Notes: generated by a model from the letters alone, not told the origin. Positions 7,656 to 16,935 are shown, counted from the stretch's first letter. The stretch is 64,000 nt of DNA from Candidatus Borkfalkia avistercoris (GCA_019115995.1 DXCL01000046.1:62001-126000); one strand, 5' to 3'. A program made the numbers and translations.

Positions 7656-9440
7656 TTATTCCTTATTCAGATTTTTATTCAGCTCATAATAGAGCCCCTT
7701 CTTTTCCATCAGCTGCTCGTGCGAGCCCTCTTCGGCGATGCCTTTGTTCGCAATGAACAATATCCTGTCCGCGCTTCGTATGGTAGAGAGCCTGTGCGCC
7801 ACGATGAACGACGTTCTGCCCTTCAACAATACCTCCAACGCAGACTGAATGAGCTTTTCCATGTCTGAGGAAATGGAGCTTGTCGCCTCGTCCAAAATGA
7901 CGACGGCGGGATTTTTTACGATGATGCGCGCAAAGCTTATGAGCTGCTTTTCTCCCGCGGAGAGCCCCTCTCCCCGCTCCGCAAGCTCCTCGCTGTACCC
8001 GTTGGGGAGCCTTTCTATGCATTGATCCGCAAAGATCGCCTTTGCCGCGGCGATGCACTCCTCGTCCGTCGCGCCGGGTCTTCCGTAGCGGATATTCTCC
8101 ATCACCGTTCCCTTGAAGATGAACGGATCCTGCATCAGAACGCCCACCTCCTTGCGGAGGGATCTGAGCTTAACGTCGCGCACGTCGACCCCGTCTATGG
8201 TAACACTCCCCGCATTTACGTCGTAAAACCGCGTCAGAAGGTTGATGACGGTCGTCTTTCCCGCACCGGTCGGGCCGACGAGCGCTATGCGCTCCCCGGG
8301 CATCACGTGCAGATCGAAGTGCTCCAAAATATTGACGCCCTCGTCGTAGGAAAAGGTAACGTCGTTATAATCGATCTTGCCCTTTACGCCTTTGAGTTCT
8401 ACGCTCGTTTCCTTGTCCGCAATAACGGCGGGCGTATCGATCGTTTCGAAAACGCGTTCGAGGTTCGCCGAAACCTGCGCAAGGTTCTGTATGATCGCGG
8501 AAAGCTGCGTGAGCGGCGCGGAAAAGAGGGTCATATAGCTTAAAAACGCGATGACGGTGCCTGGCCCTTCCGCAAAGTACCCGAGCGGGATCGCCAGAAA
8601 CGCGACGGCGTACAGCATCACCGTGCCGTAGTTCCAAAACGTTTCCACCACCGGCGTATTCAGCTCGTTCCTGCGCACGATTTTCAGCCACGTATCCGCG
8701 CTGTCTTTTTGCAGGTCGTGATAGATCTGCTCGTTGTATTTTGTCCGGTTGTAATTCTGTATGATCTTTTCGCCCATGATGGACTCGACGATAAACGCCG
8801 AGCGGTTGGAGACCTTCGCCCTGTGGTGGCGGAAAAGCTTTCGGATAGACTTTCTTATCAGAAACACACCCACCGTGAGCGGAATGACCGCCGAATACAC
8901 GACGAGCGTCAGCATCCAGCTCTGCACGAGCATGAACACCGTGACGACCACGATCTTTACGATATTGAGGATAAAATTCATCAGATAGTTCGTAAAGAAG
9001 TCTGCAAGCTCTCCGATATAATCTGTCACGCGCACCGCGATCTTCCCCGCGGGGCGGTTGTCAAAATAATCGAAGGGCAGCGTCTGCAATTTATAAAATA
9101 TGTCGCGGCGCAGTTCGGCAATAATGCCGTGCCCCATTCTGCCCATGTGCTTTTGCTGAAAATAGGTAATGAGTATCTCCGCAAAGCCGCAGAGCACGAA
9201 TCCGCCGAGCATGACGGCGAGCCGCGCATAATCCCGATTCGGGATCACCTCGTTTACGATGCTTTTCAGCAGCAGCGGCGGTATGAGAGAAGCGACGACC
9301 GCCACCAGCATGAGCGCGAGCACGGTGAAAAAGAGCTTTTTGTGCGGAACGACGTACCGCAGCAGCCGCCGCAGATTTTTTACGTCTATCTTCTCTTCTT
9401 TTACGACTTCGTCCTGAAAATATGTATTTCGCTGGGTCAT
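7656..9440 (-). CDS. ABC exporter half-transporter with canonical catalytic site
   Basis: A 594-residue fused membrane-ATPase subunit of an exporter. The N-terminal ABC transmembrane domain (six helices, about 30-320) is followed by an ATPase domain with Walker A GPTGAGKTT near residue 390, signature LSAGEKQ near 493 and Walker B VVILDEATS near 515, which retains the catalytic glutamate. The signature differs from LSGGQ (Ala for Gly, Glu for Gln). Its ATG overlaps the stop of the preceding half-transporter gene (ATGA), so the two probably form a heterodimer of the MdlAB/SmdAB/LmrCD kind, pumping drugs, lipids or peptides. Substrate unknown. Confidence 0.93.
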   Translation of the reverse strand: MTQRNTYFQDEVVKEEKIDVKNLRRLLRYVVPHKKLFFTVLALMLVAVVASLIPPLLLKSIVNEVIPNRDYARLAVMLGGFVLCGFAEILITYFQQKHMGRMGHGIIAELRRDIFYKLQTLPFDYFDNRPAGKIAVRVTDYIGELADFFTNYLMNFILNIVKIVVVTVFMLVQSWMLTLVVYSAVIPLTVGVFLIRKSIRKLFRHHRAKVSNRSAFIVESIMGEKIIQNYNRTKYNEQIYHDLQKDSADTWLKIVRRNELNTPVVETFWNYGTVMLYAVAFLAIPLGYFAEGPGTVIAFLSYMTLFSAPLTQLSAIIQNLAQVSANLERVFETIDTPAVIADKETSVELKGVKGKIDYNDVTFSYDEGVNILEHFDLHVMPGERIALVGPTGAGKTTVINLLTRFYDVNAGSVTIDGVDVRDVKLRSLRKEVGVLMQDPFIFKGTVMENIRYGRPGATDEECIAAAKAIFADQCIERLPNGYSEELAERGEGLSAGEKQLISFARIIVKNPAVVILDEATSSISSDMEKLIQSALEVLLKGRTSFIVAHRLSTIRSADRILFIANKGIAEEGSHEQLMEKKGLYYELNKNLNKE

Positions 9441-11269
9441 GCCGATGCCTCCCCCGCTTCGCTGAGCGCCTGCAAGTCGTCCACAACGCCCTCCTCCGCC
9501 TGCATGCGGTAAATTTCCGCAAATCTGCCGCCGAGCGCGATGAGTTCATCGAACGTGCCCCGCTCGACGATCTCGCCGTCCTGCATGTAAAAAATTTCGT
9601 CGCAGTCTGCAAGGCTGGAAACGCGGTGCGCCGCAATGAGGATCGTGCGCTCCGGATAGTTCTCCTTGATGCTGCGCATGAGCTTTCTTTCCGTGATCAC
9701 GTCGAGCGCGCTGGAAGCGTCGTCCAGAACGAGAACGGGCGCGTTTTTGAGCAGTGCCCGCGCAATGGAAATCCGCTGCTTCTGCCCGCCGGAAAGCCCG
9801 AGCCCCTTTTCTCCGACGATGGTCTCATACCCTTGCGGCAGAGAGCGGATAAACCTGCCCGCCTGCGCGAGCTCCGCCACCCGCATCACCTCTTCTTTGG
9901 CAACGTCGGGCGCGTAGAAAGCGATGTTTGCGTCTATGGTGTTGGAAAACAGAAAAACGTCCTGAAACACATAGGCAAAAACGTCGCGCAAATCGTCGAG
10001 ATCGTAATCGCGCACATCTTTGCCGTCGATCAGGATCTCCCCTTCCGTCACGTCATAGATGCGCACGAGCGATTTCAGAAGCACGCTCTTGCCGCTGCCC
10101 GTGCCGCCCATAAATCCGATCTTCTTGCCGAAGGGGATCTTCATGCTCACATTTTTTAAAAGCGGCTTCCCTTCCGCCGTGATGGAAACTCCGCGCATCT
10201 CGATCTCGGGGCGGCGGCTCATCTTCTGCGGTACGGCGGGTTCGGGTATGCGCGTCTTCTTTTCGAGGAACTCCATGATGCGCCCGCCCGAAACGAGCCC
10301 GTATTGCAGCTGATACATATTGTTGCTCACCTGCGTAAGATGATCCATGATCTTCAAAACATAGGTGATGCAGGCCGTCATGATGCCGACGAGGAACACG
10401 CCGCGCAAAACGAGCAGCGCGCCGATGGCGATGGTCGCAATATACGCGAGCTGACGGATCACGTTGAACGCAAGATTATATTTAGAAGAGACGTCCGCCT
10501 GCTCGAAGTAAGCCGCGCGCAGGTCTGCGTTTACGGCGTCGAATTTGCTCTCCTCCACGTCTTCGTTGGCGAACGAACGCACCAGCCGCACCGCGTTGAT
10601 ATTCTCCTGCACGGTCAGATTCAGCCGCGCGTTGTTCCTGCGGATATTCATGGATACGCGCCGCGCCGCCTTCGTATATTTGACGAGCACGGTGATGAGA
10701 ACGGGCGCTATAATGACGGGGATCAGCAGCAGCCACGCGCTGTTGAACGCCAATATGACTGAGGAGAGCGCGAGCACGAAAAAGCTGTCTCCGAGGTTTT
10801 GCAGGATGCGGCTAAGCATCTCCTTAAAAGTGATGATGTCGGAATTGAGCGTCGTGAGCAGCTCGCCCGTGTTGTACGTCGCCACGGTGCCGCTGTCGAG
10901 TTCCACGAGCTTTTTATATGTAAGGTCGCGCATCTCGTTTTCAAAGAGCAGGCCGTTATACTGAAACAGCACGTTGCGGGTATAGATGACGATCTCGCGC
11001 AGCAAAACGAACGCAGCAAAAAAAGCGGTGATCGAAAAGAACAGCCGCCACGTTTGCGGCGCGCCGAATCTTCCGTTCACCAAAAAGGAAAAAATGCCGC
11101 CGTCGCCGTTCTCCACCCCGCTGTCCGTGAGTACATAATCGACGAACAGCGCGCTCAAAAGCGGCAGTAAAAGATCGAGCGCGATCGCAATAAACCCCAA
11201 GATCTGGCAAAACACCGCGCACGGAACATGCTTTTTCCAATAGCGCATTCCGTAAGAAAAAACGCCCAT
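9437..11269 (-). CDS. ABC exporter half-transporter with Asp at the catalytic Glu position
   Basis: A 610-residue exporter half, partner of the next gene. I chose the ATG at 11269 because GGAGG lies 9 bases upstream; the frame is open further upstream but starts there would be upstream of or inside the promoter. Six transmembrane helices cover about 20-300. The ATPase domain has Walker A GGTGSGKSVL near 390, a canonical signature LSGGQKQ near 491 and Walker B LVLDDASSALD near 514, where the catalytic glutamate is replaced by aspartate. In heterodimeric exporters one site is commonly degenerate in this way: this subunit lacks the glutamate while its partner lacks a canonical signature, so both defects fall in the same composite site. 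First gene of the operon. Confidence 0.93.
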   Translation of the reverse strand: MGVFSYGMRYWKKHVPCAVFCQILGFIAIALDLLLPLLSALFVDYVLTDSGVENGDGGIFSFLVNGRFGAPQTWRLFFSITAFFAAFVLLREIVIYTRNVLFQYNGLLFENEMRDLTYKKLVELDSGTVATYNTGELLTTLNSDIITFKEMLSRILQNLGDSFFVLALSSVILAFNSAWLLLIPVIIAPVLITVLVKYTKAARRVSMNIRRNNARLNLTVQENINAVRLVRSFANEDVEESKFDAVNADLRAAYFEQADVSSKYNLAFNVIRQLAYIATIAIGALLVLRGVFLVGIMTACITYVLKIMDHLTQVSNNMYQLQYGLVSGGRIMEFLEKKTRIPEPAVPQKMSRRPEIEMRGVSITAEGKPLLKNVSMKIPFGKKIGFMGGTGSGKSVLLKSLVRIYDVTEGEILIDGKDVRDYDLDDLRDVFAYVFQDVFLFSNTIDANIAFYAPDVAKEEVMRVAELAQAGRFIRSLPQGYETIVGEKGLGLSGGQKQRISIARALLKNAPVLVLDDASSALDVITERKLMRSIKENYPERTILIAAHRVSSLADCDEIFYMQDGEIVERGTFDELIALGGRFAEIYRMQAEEGVVDDLQALSEAGEASA

Positions 11270-11307
11270 ACCTTGCCGCCTCCGCAAGACAAAATAATTC
11301 GCATATA

Positions 11308-11335
11308 ATTGTAATGCAAAAATAAATTTTGTCAA
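11308..11335 (-). promoter_or_regulatory. Promoter of the ABC exporter operon
   Basis: Minus strand: TTGACA (11335-11330), 16-base spacer, TACAAT (11313-11308). It predicts a start near 11301 and a ~32-base leader with the GGAGG site. It diverges from the SRP RNA promoter about 80 bases away. Confidence 0.75.
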
Positions 11336-11413
11336 TTGTTTATACCGGAATTTTCTCCTTTTTTCCCCGTAATTTTCTTTATTTTTTAATGAACGGATTT
11401 TATGCGAAATCAG

Positions 11414-11442
11414 TTGCAAATTTTCGCGTTTTCATGTACAAT
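11414..11442 (+). promoter_or_regulatory. Promoter of the SRP RNA gene
   Basis: TTGCAA (11414-11419), 17-base spacer, TACAAT (11437-11442). Initiation would fall at about 11449, matching the 5' end of the RNA deduced from pairing with its 3' end. Confidence 0.8.
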
Positions 11443-11448
11443 TAAATA

Positions 11449-11714
11449 GCTGTGCTAGGTGGGGAGTCAGCGGTGCCCTGTATCCGCAATCCGCTATAGC
11501 GGAACCGAACGCCTCCCCCGGATCAGCGCGTGGAAGGTCTGCGCTCCGTAAGGAACGTTGATCGCAAGGTCTCATGCAACGGGCTGCCGTGAACCGTGTC
11601 AGGATAGGGATATAGCAGCACTAAGCGGATTTGTTCGTGTGCCATGAGGTAGCTTTGCAGGAGTTACCTGCGGTTTTAACGCTTCGGCGCGCTGTTTCAA
11701 AGGAGGTCGCACAG
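11449..11714 (+). ncRNA. ffs: Signal recognition particle RNA, large (Alu-domain) type
   Basis: About 266 nt. The 5' part GTGCTAGGTGGGGAG followed by GCGGTGCCCTGTA matches the Alu domain of Bacillota SRP RNA. The S-domain core is complete: CAGG (11600-11603), a three-pair A/U stem closed by a GGGA tetraloop (11604-11613), then AGCAG (11614-11618), the asymmetric loop bound by the Ffh M-domain. The first and last bases (CTGTGC at 11450, GCACAG at 11709) pair and close the molecule. The RNA joins Ffh to target membrane proteins co-translationally. A good promoter and a terminator frame it exactly. Confidence 0.93.
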
Positions 11715-11723
11715 TTTTTTCGT

Positions 11724-11761
11724 AAAAAAAGTCCCCGAGCTTTTTCGGGGACTTTCTTTTT
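11724..11761. terminator. Bidirectional terminator between SRP RNA and the LTA-synthase-like gene
   Basis: AAAGTCCCCGA / TCGGGGACTTT stem of 11 pairs with a six-base loop. The plus-strand tail is CTTTTTATT and the minus-strand tail TTTTTTTACG, so it can end both converging transcripts. Confidence 0.9.
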
Positions 11762-11807
11762 ATTCTGTTTTCAAAAACGTCCGCAGGGTTCCGCACCCGT
11801 TCCGCCG

Positions 11808-14228
11808 TCATGCAGACTTTTTGATCAGTCCGCCTATATCGCGATAGGCAAAGTAATTGTATCGGTACATGATCTCGATGTAATCCTGCTTATCGTAATA
11901 GGCGCTCGTCTTTTTCAAAAATGCATTTACCCCGTCGGAAAGATATTCCAGCGGCTCGCTGTTTTGTTCGGCGTCGCGGAAGATCGCGTCCAGATCGAAG
12001 ATGATCCAATCGCCGCTGTCGGAAAGGTAAATAAAGTTTTCCACATCGTCCGCGTCGAATTGCACGCTCTGTCCGTCGATCTGCACGAAAACGCTGCCGT
12101 CGGAGAATACGATCTCCCCGTCTGTCGACGCCGAGCCTCCTTCCGCAGCCTTTACAAATACCCTGTCTCCGTCGGAATAGATATAATCGTTGAACATGCC
12201 CGCTTCCCGGCTGATAAATACAGAGGTTTCCTCTTTGAAAACGCTCACGCCGTGATACAAATTCAAATTGTAATCGTACCCCAAAAGGTCTAATATCGTT
12301 GGCAGAACGTCAAAGGAATTGCAGTATTTTTCGATCTTTACGCCGCCGATATTTTCTGACGCCGTATGCGAAATGTCGTAATAGTATGCACCCGTGTACG
12401 CGGAAGCAACGTCCGTATCCGTATTCGTATACGTCATGCCGCTGTACAGCGAGTCGTCTACGGAAAGGTTCATGCAGTTTCCCGACCATATGAAGAACGG
12501 GATATTGTAATGCGCCGTGTTCCAGTATTCACTCGTGGGAATATCCTTTATGAAGTAACTCTGTTGCGTATAATAGGCGTTATGATCGGCATAAAAGACG
12601 AACGTCGTATTGTCCAGCTCCCCCTTCGATTGCAGATCGGAGATCAGCCTGTTCACGCCCACGTCAAGATCCATGATGCCCGCCTGAAAACGCTTGTACC
12701 GCAGGTAAACGTCGCTGTCCGAATCGTCCGCCTGTATCGCAAATTTGTCGTCTATATAAGTCGACGGGAATCCGTTTATCCGTTCGTAGTACGGCTCCAA
12801 TCCCTTCGTAGTATAATCGGAGGAGCGCTTTGCCTTCTGCTCGTCGGAAAGATCCGCGGTATAATCCCCGTGCTCGATCAGATCGTTGTAATGCCCGTGG
12901 CTCGTGATCGTCATCATCATCGTAAAGAACGCTTCGTCTTCGGTGCTCTGCATCTCAAATTCGGAGAGGTACTGCGAGATCACTTCGCTGTCGCGGTCAA
13001 GATCGTAAAAGCCGTTCTTCGAATAATAGCCGGAAAGCCTGTTCATCGTATCGAGGAAATGCGCGTTGTCGAACCCGTACGGTTCGGCAAACGTATCTTC
13101 ACGCGCATAATACGAACCGGTATTCGCATGGAAATAGTTGGTCGTATATCCGCTTTCCTGTAAAATATTGGGCAGGGAAAAGGCAAAATCGTTGCTCAAA
13201 AGCCCGTCCGGATCGGTCAGCGTCGGGGCGATCGAATTATCCGTCTGAGAAGGATAGCTTCCCAAAATCGACATCGCCTCCGAGTGATTCGTCTTATCGC
13301 GCGCATAATAATTGGTCATCGCGATGCCCTGCGACGCGAGCGCGTAAAGGGTGGGCGTGTATTCGCGGTTGATCGCGTACCATTCGCCCGACTCTATCAC
13401 GATGAGCACGACGTTCTGCCCCTCGAATTTTCCCGTCATTACATTCTCTTCATACCCTTCCAACGGCGTCAGAGACGAGCTCCACTCCCCGTCCGCAAAA
13501 TATTCGTCGAGCGTGGAAAGATTTTCCTGCAAGTCCGCTTCCTTCTCCTCCTCCGTCATCGAGGGATCGACTTTTACGAAGTTTGCGATGTTCTTGTAAT
13601 AAAAGCCGAAAGTGCCGAATTTTTTATACGCTTTGGCGGAGATGAACTGCGTGTCGTAAAGGTAAGAATCGTCTTTGTAAATGTACAGCTCGTCGCTGGG
13701 AGAAACGGTCGCAAACGAATCGAGCGCGATGTAATAGAGATTGGAAGACACGCCCGACGTGAGGCAAAAGATGAGCACGAGCATCACGATCGTCTGCAAG
13801 CGGAAACTCTGCTTTGCTTTCAGCTTTTTCAGTTTTGCAAGCACAAAGCACTCCGCGATAAAGACGAAGATCAGCCCCACGATAAAGAGATAGTCGAGAA
13901 ATTCATTGGTAAAAACGCCGCCCACCTCGTTGAGAAGATTGAGCATGCTCAGGCTGAACACCATGTTGCTCATGCCGTACAGGGAATGGTTGACGATTGA
14001 CACGAGCACCTGCACGACGAGCATGATCATGATCAGCACGGTCTGCGCCCGAAAGCTCGGCACGATAAAAATGATCGCCGCAACGAAAAATAAAATGGCG
14101 ATGTCCAGCCAGAAATAGGTGGGAAAGACGCCGATCCCCATCGCGTTGAACGTTATGAACTCTATGAGCAGCGCCGTCAAAACATAACTGCCCACATAGA
14201 GCGATTTTTTCAAAAACAGACTATGCAC
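11808..14228 (-). CDS. LTA-synthase-like membrane sulfatase/phosphoglycerol transferase
   Basis: An 806-residue polytopic protein. About five transmembrane helices fill the first ~165 residues, then comes an extracellular alkaline-phosphatase-superfamily domain. The metal-binding start of the domain is VLIVIESGEW and the nucleophile region is RDKTNHSEAMSILGSYPS, where the threonine of KTNHSE matches the LtaS nucleophile. YADHNAYY carries late metal ligands. LtaS-type enzymes move glycerophosphate from phosphatidylglycerol onto lipoteichoic acid or related envelope polymers. The protein is longer than LtaS (~650), with an extra C-terminal region of about 120 residues. The start appears to be GTG at 14228 with AGGTG 4 bases upstream; a TTG five codons later is possible. 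It lies 36 bases behind lysC. Confidence 0.87.
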   Translation of the reverse strand: MHSLFLKKSLYVGSYVLTALLIEFITFNAMGIGVFPTYFWLDIAILFFVAAIIFIVPSFRAQTVLIMIMLVVQVLVSIVNHSLYGMSNMVFSLSMLNLLNEVGGVFTNEFLDYLFIVGLIFVFIAECFVLAKLKKLKAKQSFRLQTIVMLVLIFCLTSGVSSNLYYIALDSFATVSPSDELYIYKDDSYLYDTQFISAKAYKKFGTFGFYYKNIANFVKVDPSMTEEEKEADLQENLSTLDEYFADGEWSSSLTPLEGYEENVMTGKFEGQNVVLIVIESGEWYAINREYTPTLYALASQGIAMTNYYARDKTNHSEAMSILGSYPSQTDNSIAPTLTDPDGLLSNDFAFSLPNILQESGYTTNYFHANTGSYYAREDTFAEPYGFDNAHFLDTMNRLSGYYSKNGFYDLDRDSEVISQYLSEFEMQSTEDEAFFTMMMTITSHGHYNDLIEHGDYTADLSDEQKAKRSSDYTTKGLEPYYERINGFPSTYIDDKFAIQADDSDSDVYLRYKRFQAGIMDLDVGVNRLISDLQSKGELDNTTFVFYADHNAYYTQQSYFIKDIPTSEYWNTAHYNIPFFIWSGNCMNLSVDDSLYSGMTYTNTDTDVASAYTGAYYYDISHTASENIGGVKIEKYCNSFDVLPTILDLLGYDYNLNLYHGVSVFKEETSVFISREAGMFNDYIYSDGDRVFVKAAEGGSASTDGEIVFSDGSVFVQIDGQSVQFDADDVENFIYLSDSGDWIIFDLDAIFRDAEQNSEPLEYLSDGVNAFLKKTSAYYDKQDYIEIMYRYNYFAYRDIGGLIKKSA

Positions 14229-14264
14229 GATGCACCTGACTTTTTCCCTCAGCGGAAAGCGCGT

Positions 14265-15590
14265 TTAGTTTTTCTCAAAAAATTCGTGATAGATCGCGCG
14301 CACGCCCTTTTCGTAGTCGGCGTTGTCGATCCCTACAATGATATTGAGCTCGCTCGAACCCTGGTCTATCATGCGCACGTTGACGCCCGCCTCGGAAAGC
14401 GCGTTGAAGAGCCTGGCAGACGTACCGATATTCTGTGCCATGCCGTGTCCGACCGTCGCGACGAGCGCGATATTCTCGGAAACGCGGATATAATCGGGCG
14501 CAAGCGCCTCCTTCATCTCCTCGATAAGCCTGTCGAGCACGCCGTCCTGCAAATACCTGCTCTCGATGACGAGGGAAAGGGTATCTATCCCCGAAGGCAT
14601 ATGCTCGAAGTTGATCTTTTCTTTTTCCAGTACGGAAAGCGCCCTGCGCGCAAAACCGATCTCCGAATTCATCAGAGACTTTTCAAGGAAGATGACGGTA
14701 AAATCCTTCTTGCCCGCAATGCCCGTTACGATGTTGCCGTGCGGCGTGTACTTTTTGGAGGGCAAAATCAGCGTACCCGCGTCCTCGGGGCGGAAGGTAT
14801 TTTTGATCTTGATGGGGATATCCCCTTTCCTCACCGGGAAGATGGCTTCCGCATGCAGGACGTTTGCCCCCATGTAGGAAAGCTCGCGCAGCTCTTTGAA
14901 GGAGATGACCTCTATTTTTTCCGGGCTCTTCACGATGCGCGGGTCGCACGCGAGAAACCCGCTCACGTCCGTCCAGTTTTCGTACAGATCAGCGTTGACC
15001 GCGCGCGCCACAATCGAGCCGCTTATATCGCTCCCGCCGCGCGAAAAGGTCTTAATGCGCCCGTCGGCGCCAGTTCCGTAAAATCCGGGTACGACGGCGC
15101 GCTTCGCCCTGGAAAGCCGCTCCTCAATGAGCGGGTACGACTTCTTTTCGTCGAACGCGCCCTTCTCGTTGAAAAATATGATGTCCTTCGCGTCCACGAA
15201 CTCCCAACCGAGCAGGGCAGCCATGATGCGCGCGTTCAGATATTCGCCGCGCGAAGCTGTAAAATCAGCGTTCCTGTTGCGCTCGATCTCCTCCTGCGTC
15301 TTATCGAGAATGGGGCCGATATCAAAGTGCAGCCCCAGCTCGTCCACAATGGACAAAAAGCGCCTGCGTATCCGCGCGAACGCTTCGCCGCAGCCGCCCG
15401 TCGCCGCGCACTCTTTGTCGCACGCGTATAAAAGATCTGTGACCTTTACGTCCTCGGAAAAGCGCTTGCCGGGCGCGGAAACCACCGCAAACCTCCTCGC
15501 GGGATCCGCGAGCACGATATCCGCCGCCCGCCTTATATTATTGCCGTCCGCCAGAGATGTACCGCCGAACTTGCAAACCGTCATGCTCAT
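14265..15590 (-). CDS. lysC: Aspartate kinase with tandem ACT domains
   Basis: Phosphorylates aspartate, the first step to lysine (diaminopimelate), threonine and methionine. 441 residues. The amino-acid-kinase domain opens with VCKFGGTSLADG and continues with GGSDISGSIVARAVNADLYENWTDVSG, the aspartate/ATP pocket. The C-terminal ~130 residues hold two ACT domains (segments starting KDFTVIFLEKSL and NIALVATVGHG), the usual site of feedback inhibition by end products. The ATG overlaps the stop of the DUF1015 gene as ATGA, so the two are coupled. A link to peptidoglycan lysine/DAP supply would fit the cdaA context, but that is inference. Confidence 0.96.
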   Translation of the reverse strand: MSMTVCKFGGTSLADGNNIRRAADIVLADPARRFAVVSAPGKRFSEDVKVTDLLYACDKECAATGGCGEAFARIRRRFLSIVDELGLHFDIGPILDKTQEEIERNRNADFTASRGEYLNARIMAALLGWEFVDAKDIIFFNEKGAFDEKKSYPLIEERLSRAKRAVVPGFYGTGADGRIKTFSRGGSDISGSIVARAVNADLYENWTDVSGFLACDPRIVKSPEKIEVISFKELRELSYMGANVLHAEAIFPVRKGDIPIKIKNTFRPEDAGTLILPSKKYTPHGNIVTGIAGKKDFTVIFLEKSLMNSEIGFARRALSVLEKEKINFEHMPSGIDTLSLVIESRYLQDGVLDRLIEEMKEALAPDYIRVSENIALVATVGHGMAQNIGTSARLFNALSEAGVNVRMIDQGSSELNIIVGIDNADYEKGVRAIYHEFFEKN

Positions 15591-16795
15591 TTTTTTACGA
15601 TCTCCTTCCCTTCGATGTAATATCTCTTCTCAGCGCTTTCCCCCATCGAAAAGGTCTTTCTGGGCAGACACCCGTGCCTTTTCACCGTTCCGAACAGATC
15701 GGCCTTGTCCATCTTCGGCAGCAAGATCCCCACGCTGTCCGCGCGCTCCCGCGTAAGCCGCAGTATCTCCTCTTCGCCGTGTATGTAATCGACCTCGCCG
15801 CCGTTTTCGGCGATATAATCGGAAATATACCCGTCCGCAAGCTTGACGGCTGCGGCGGCGTCCTTCCCGAGCGGATTGCGCGCCTTTTCCCCTTGCACGG
15901 CAAGGAACGCGTCGCCCTCCGCCGCCACAGGGAATCCCGCGGCAAATTTTTTCGCGTCCACGCCCGTCACGATGCGGTGGATCGCCTCGAATCGTATCCC
16001 GTCGTCGTAGAGGTTGACCGCCTCCGCGAGCGCATAGCGCGCGGGGTGGCTTTGCCGTTCCTCCTCGGTGAGCCCCGCCTTGATCTTCTCCCATGCGGCC
16101 TTTGCCGTGGCGAGAGAGTGATTTCCGTCGCCCACCATAAACACGAGCCCGTCTTCGTCGGCAAGCGCCTCGAATCGCGCCGCGATCTCCTCCGCACGGG
16201 GCACGAAGTACCCGCGGATATGCCCGCCGCCCATATTGAGCTCAAAATCGTACAATTTTTCCAAGGAAGAAAGCGCCCCTTTCAGATCTTTGAGAACGCT
16301 GTCTTCCCTGTCGTTATACAGCAGCATCACGTGCGGAAATTCGACGTCCGCCCCTTCGCGTATTTTCAGGCGGGGCGGAATGCGCTCCACGATGGTCGCC
16401 TCCGTCGCCTTGATCGCGGCTTTCGCGTTCACGTCATAGGAGTACGCGTCGAGATCCACCGCCAGCACGATACCGAAGCGTACGGGCGAATACGGGGTCT
16501 TGCGCTCTGCGAGCACAAAGCCCCTTTCCAGCTTTCTGAACACACCCTCTTTCCTGTACCGCTTCATCGTATCCGCAATGGCGCGTATGCGCGCGGAGCA
16601 ATCGCCCGAAAGATAAATTTCTGGCAGCGTGAGCCGAAGGGTGGAAGGCGCGTCTTTCACATAATTTTCGAGCTCGTCCCAGTAAGCCCTGTCGGAAGTG
16701 TGCTGATCGCACGCGATGACCGCCCACTTCCCCATATCCGTGCCTTCTCTCGGAAGCAGGATCTCGGGCACATAAACACAGCCGCTTTTTTTCAT
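15587..16795 (-). CDS. DUF1015 family protein
   Basis: Conserved cytosolic protein of about 402 residues with no established reaction. The N-terminal CVYVPEILLPREGTDMGKWAVIACDQHTSD and the following DAPSTLRLTLPEIYLS are typical of DUF1015. FMVGDGNHSLATAKAAWE in the middle is the family's most conserved region. The start at 16795 was chosen over an in-frame start 33 bases upstream because GGAG lies 8 bases before it. It follows the CdaR-like stub after 26 bases and overlaps lysC by 4 bases. Genes of this family are often found near serine or amino-acid metabolism genes, which gives a hint but no function. Confidence 0.85.
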   Translation of the reverse strand: MKKSGCVYVPEILLPREGTDMGKWAVIACDQHTSDRAYWDELENYVKDAPSTLRLTLPEIYLSGDCSARIRAIADTMKRYRKEGVFRKLERGFVLAERKTPYSPVRFGIVLAVDLDAYSYDVNAKAAIKATEATIVERIPPRLKIREGADVEFPHVMLLYNDREDSVLKDLKGALSSLEKLYDFELNMGGGHIRGYFVPRAEEIAARFEALADEDGLVFMVGDGNHSLATAKAAWEKIKAGLTEEERQSHPARYALAEAVNLYDDGIRFEAIHRIVTGVDAKKFAAGFPVAAEGDAFLAVQGEKARNPLGKDAAAAVKLADGYISDYIAENGGEVDYIHGEEEILRLTRERADSVGILLPKMDKADLFGTVKRHGCLPRKTFSMGESAEKRYYIEGKEIVKK

Positions 16796-16821
16796 TCGTA
16801 AACTCCGTAATTTTTGAAAGG

Positions 16822-16935
16822 TCAGCAATTCGCTACGATAAACACCACGACCGCCAGCGCGATCGCCAGCAATTTAATGGGCACGTTGTCGATGAATATG
16901 CCCGCAACCTTTCTCCAAAAGCCTTTTTCTCTCAT
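16822..16935 (-). CDS. CdaR (YbbR)-like membrane-anchor micro-protein, 37 residues
   Basis: An open frame of 37 codons whose ATG shares an A with the cdaA stop codon (TAATG), implying translational coupling. The protein has a short basic start (MREKGFWRKVAGIF) and one hydrophobic helix (IKLLAIALAVVVFIVAN). This matches the extreme N terminus of CdaR/YbbR proteins, which normally continue into two to four extracellular YbbR domains (300-480 residues). Here a TGA stop follows the helix, and DUF1015 begins 26 bases later, so the rest is absent rather than frameshifted. CdaR normally binds and tunes CdaA. This stub could keep the transmembrane contact only. Existence as a gene is inferred from position and composition. 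Confidence 0.65.
   Translation of the reverse strand: MREKGFWRKVAGIFIDNVPIKLLAIALAVVVFIVANC

Noticed and set aside
11599..11811. A 70-codon open frame on the minus strand
   Set aside because: It lies across the SRP RNA gene and its terminator and has no protein-like character.
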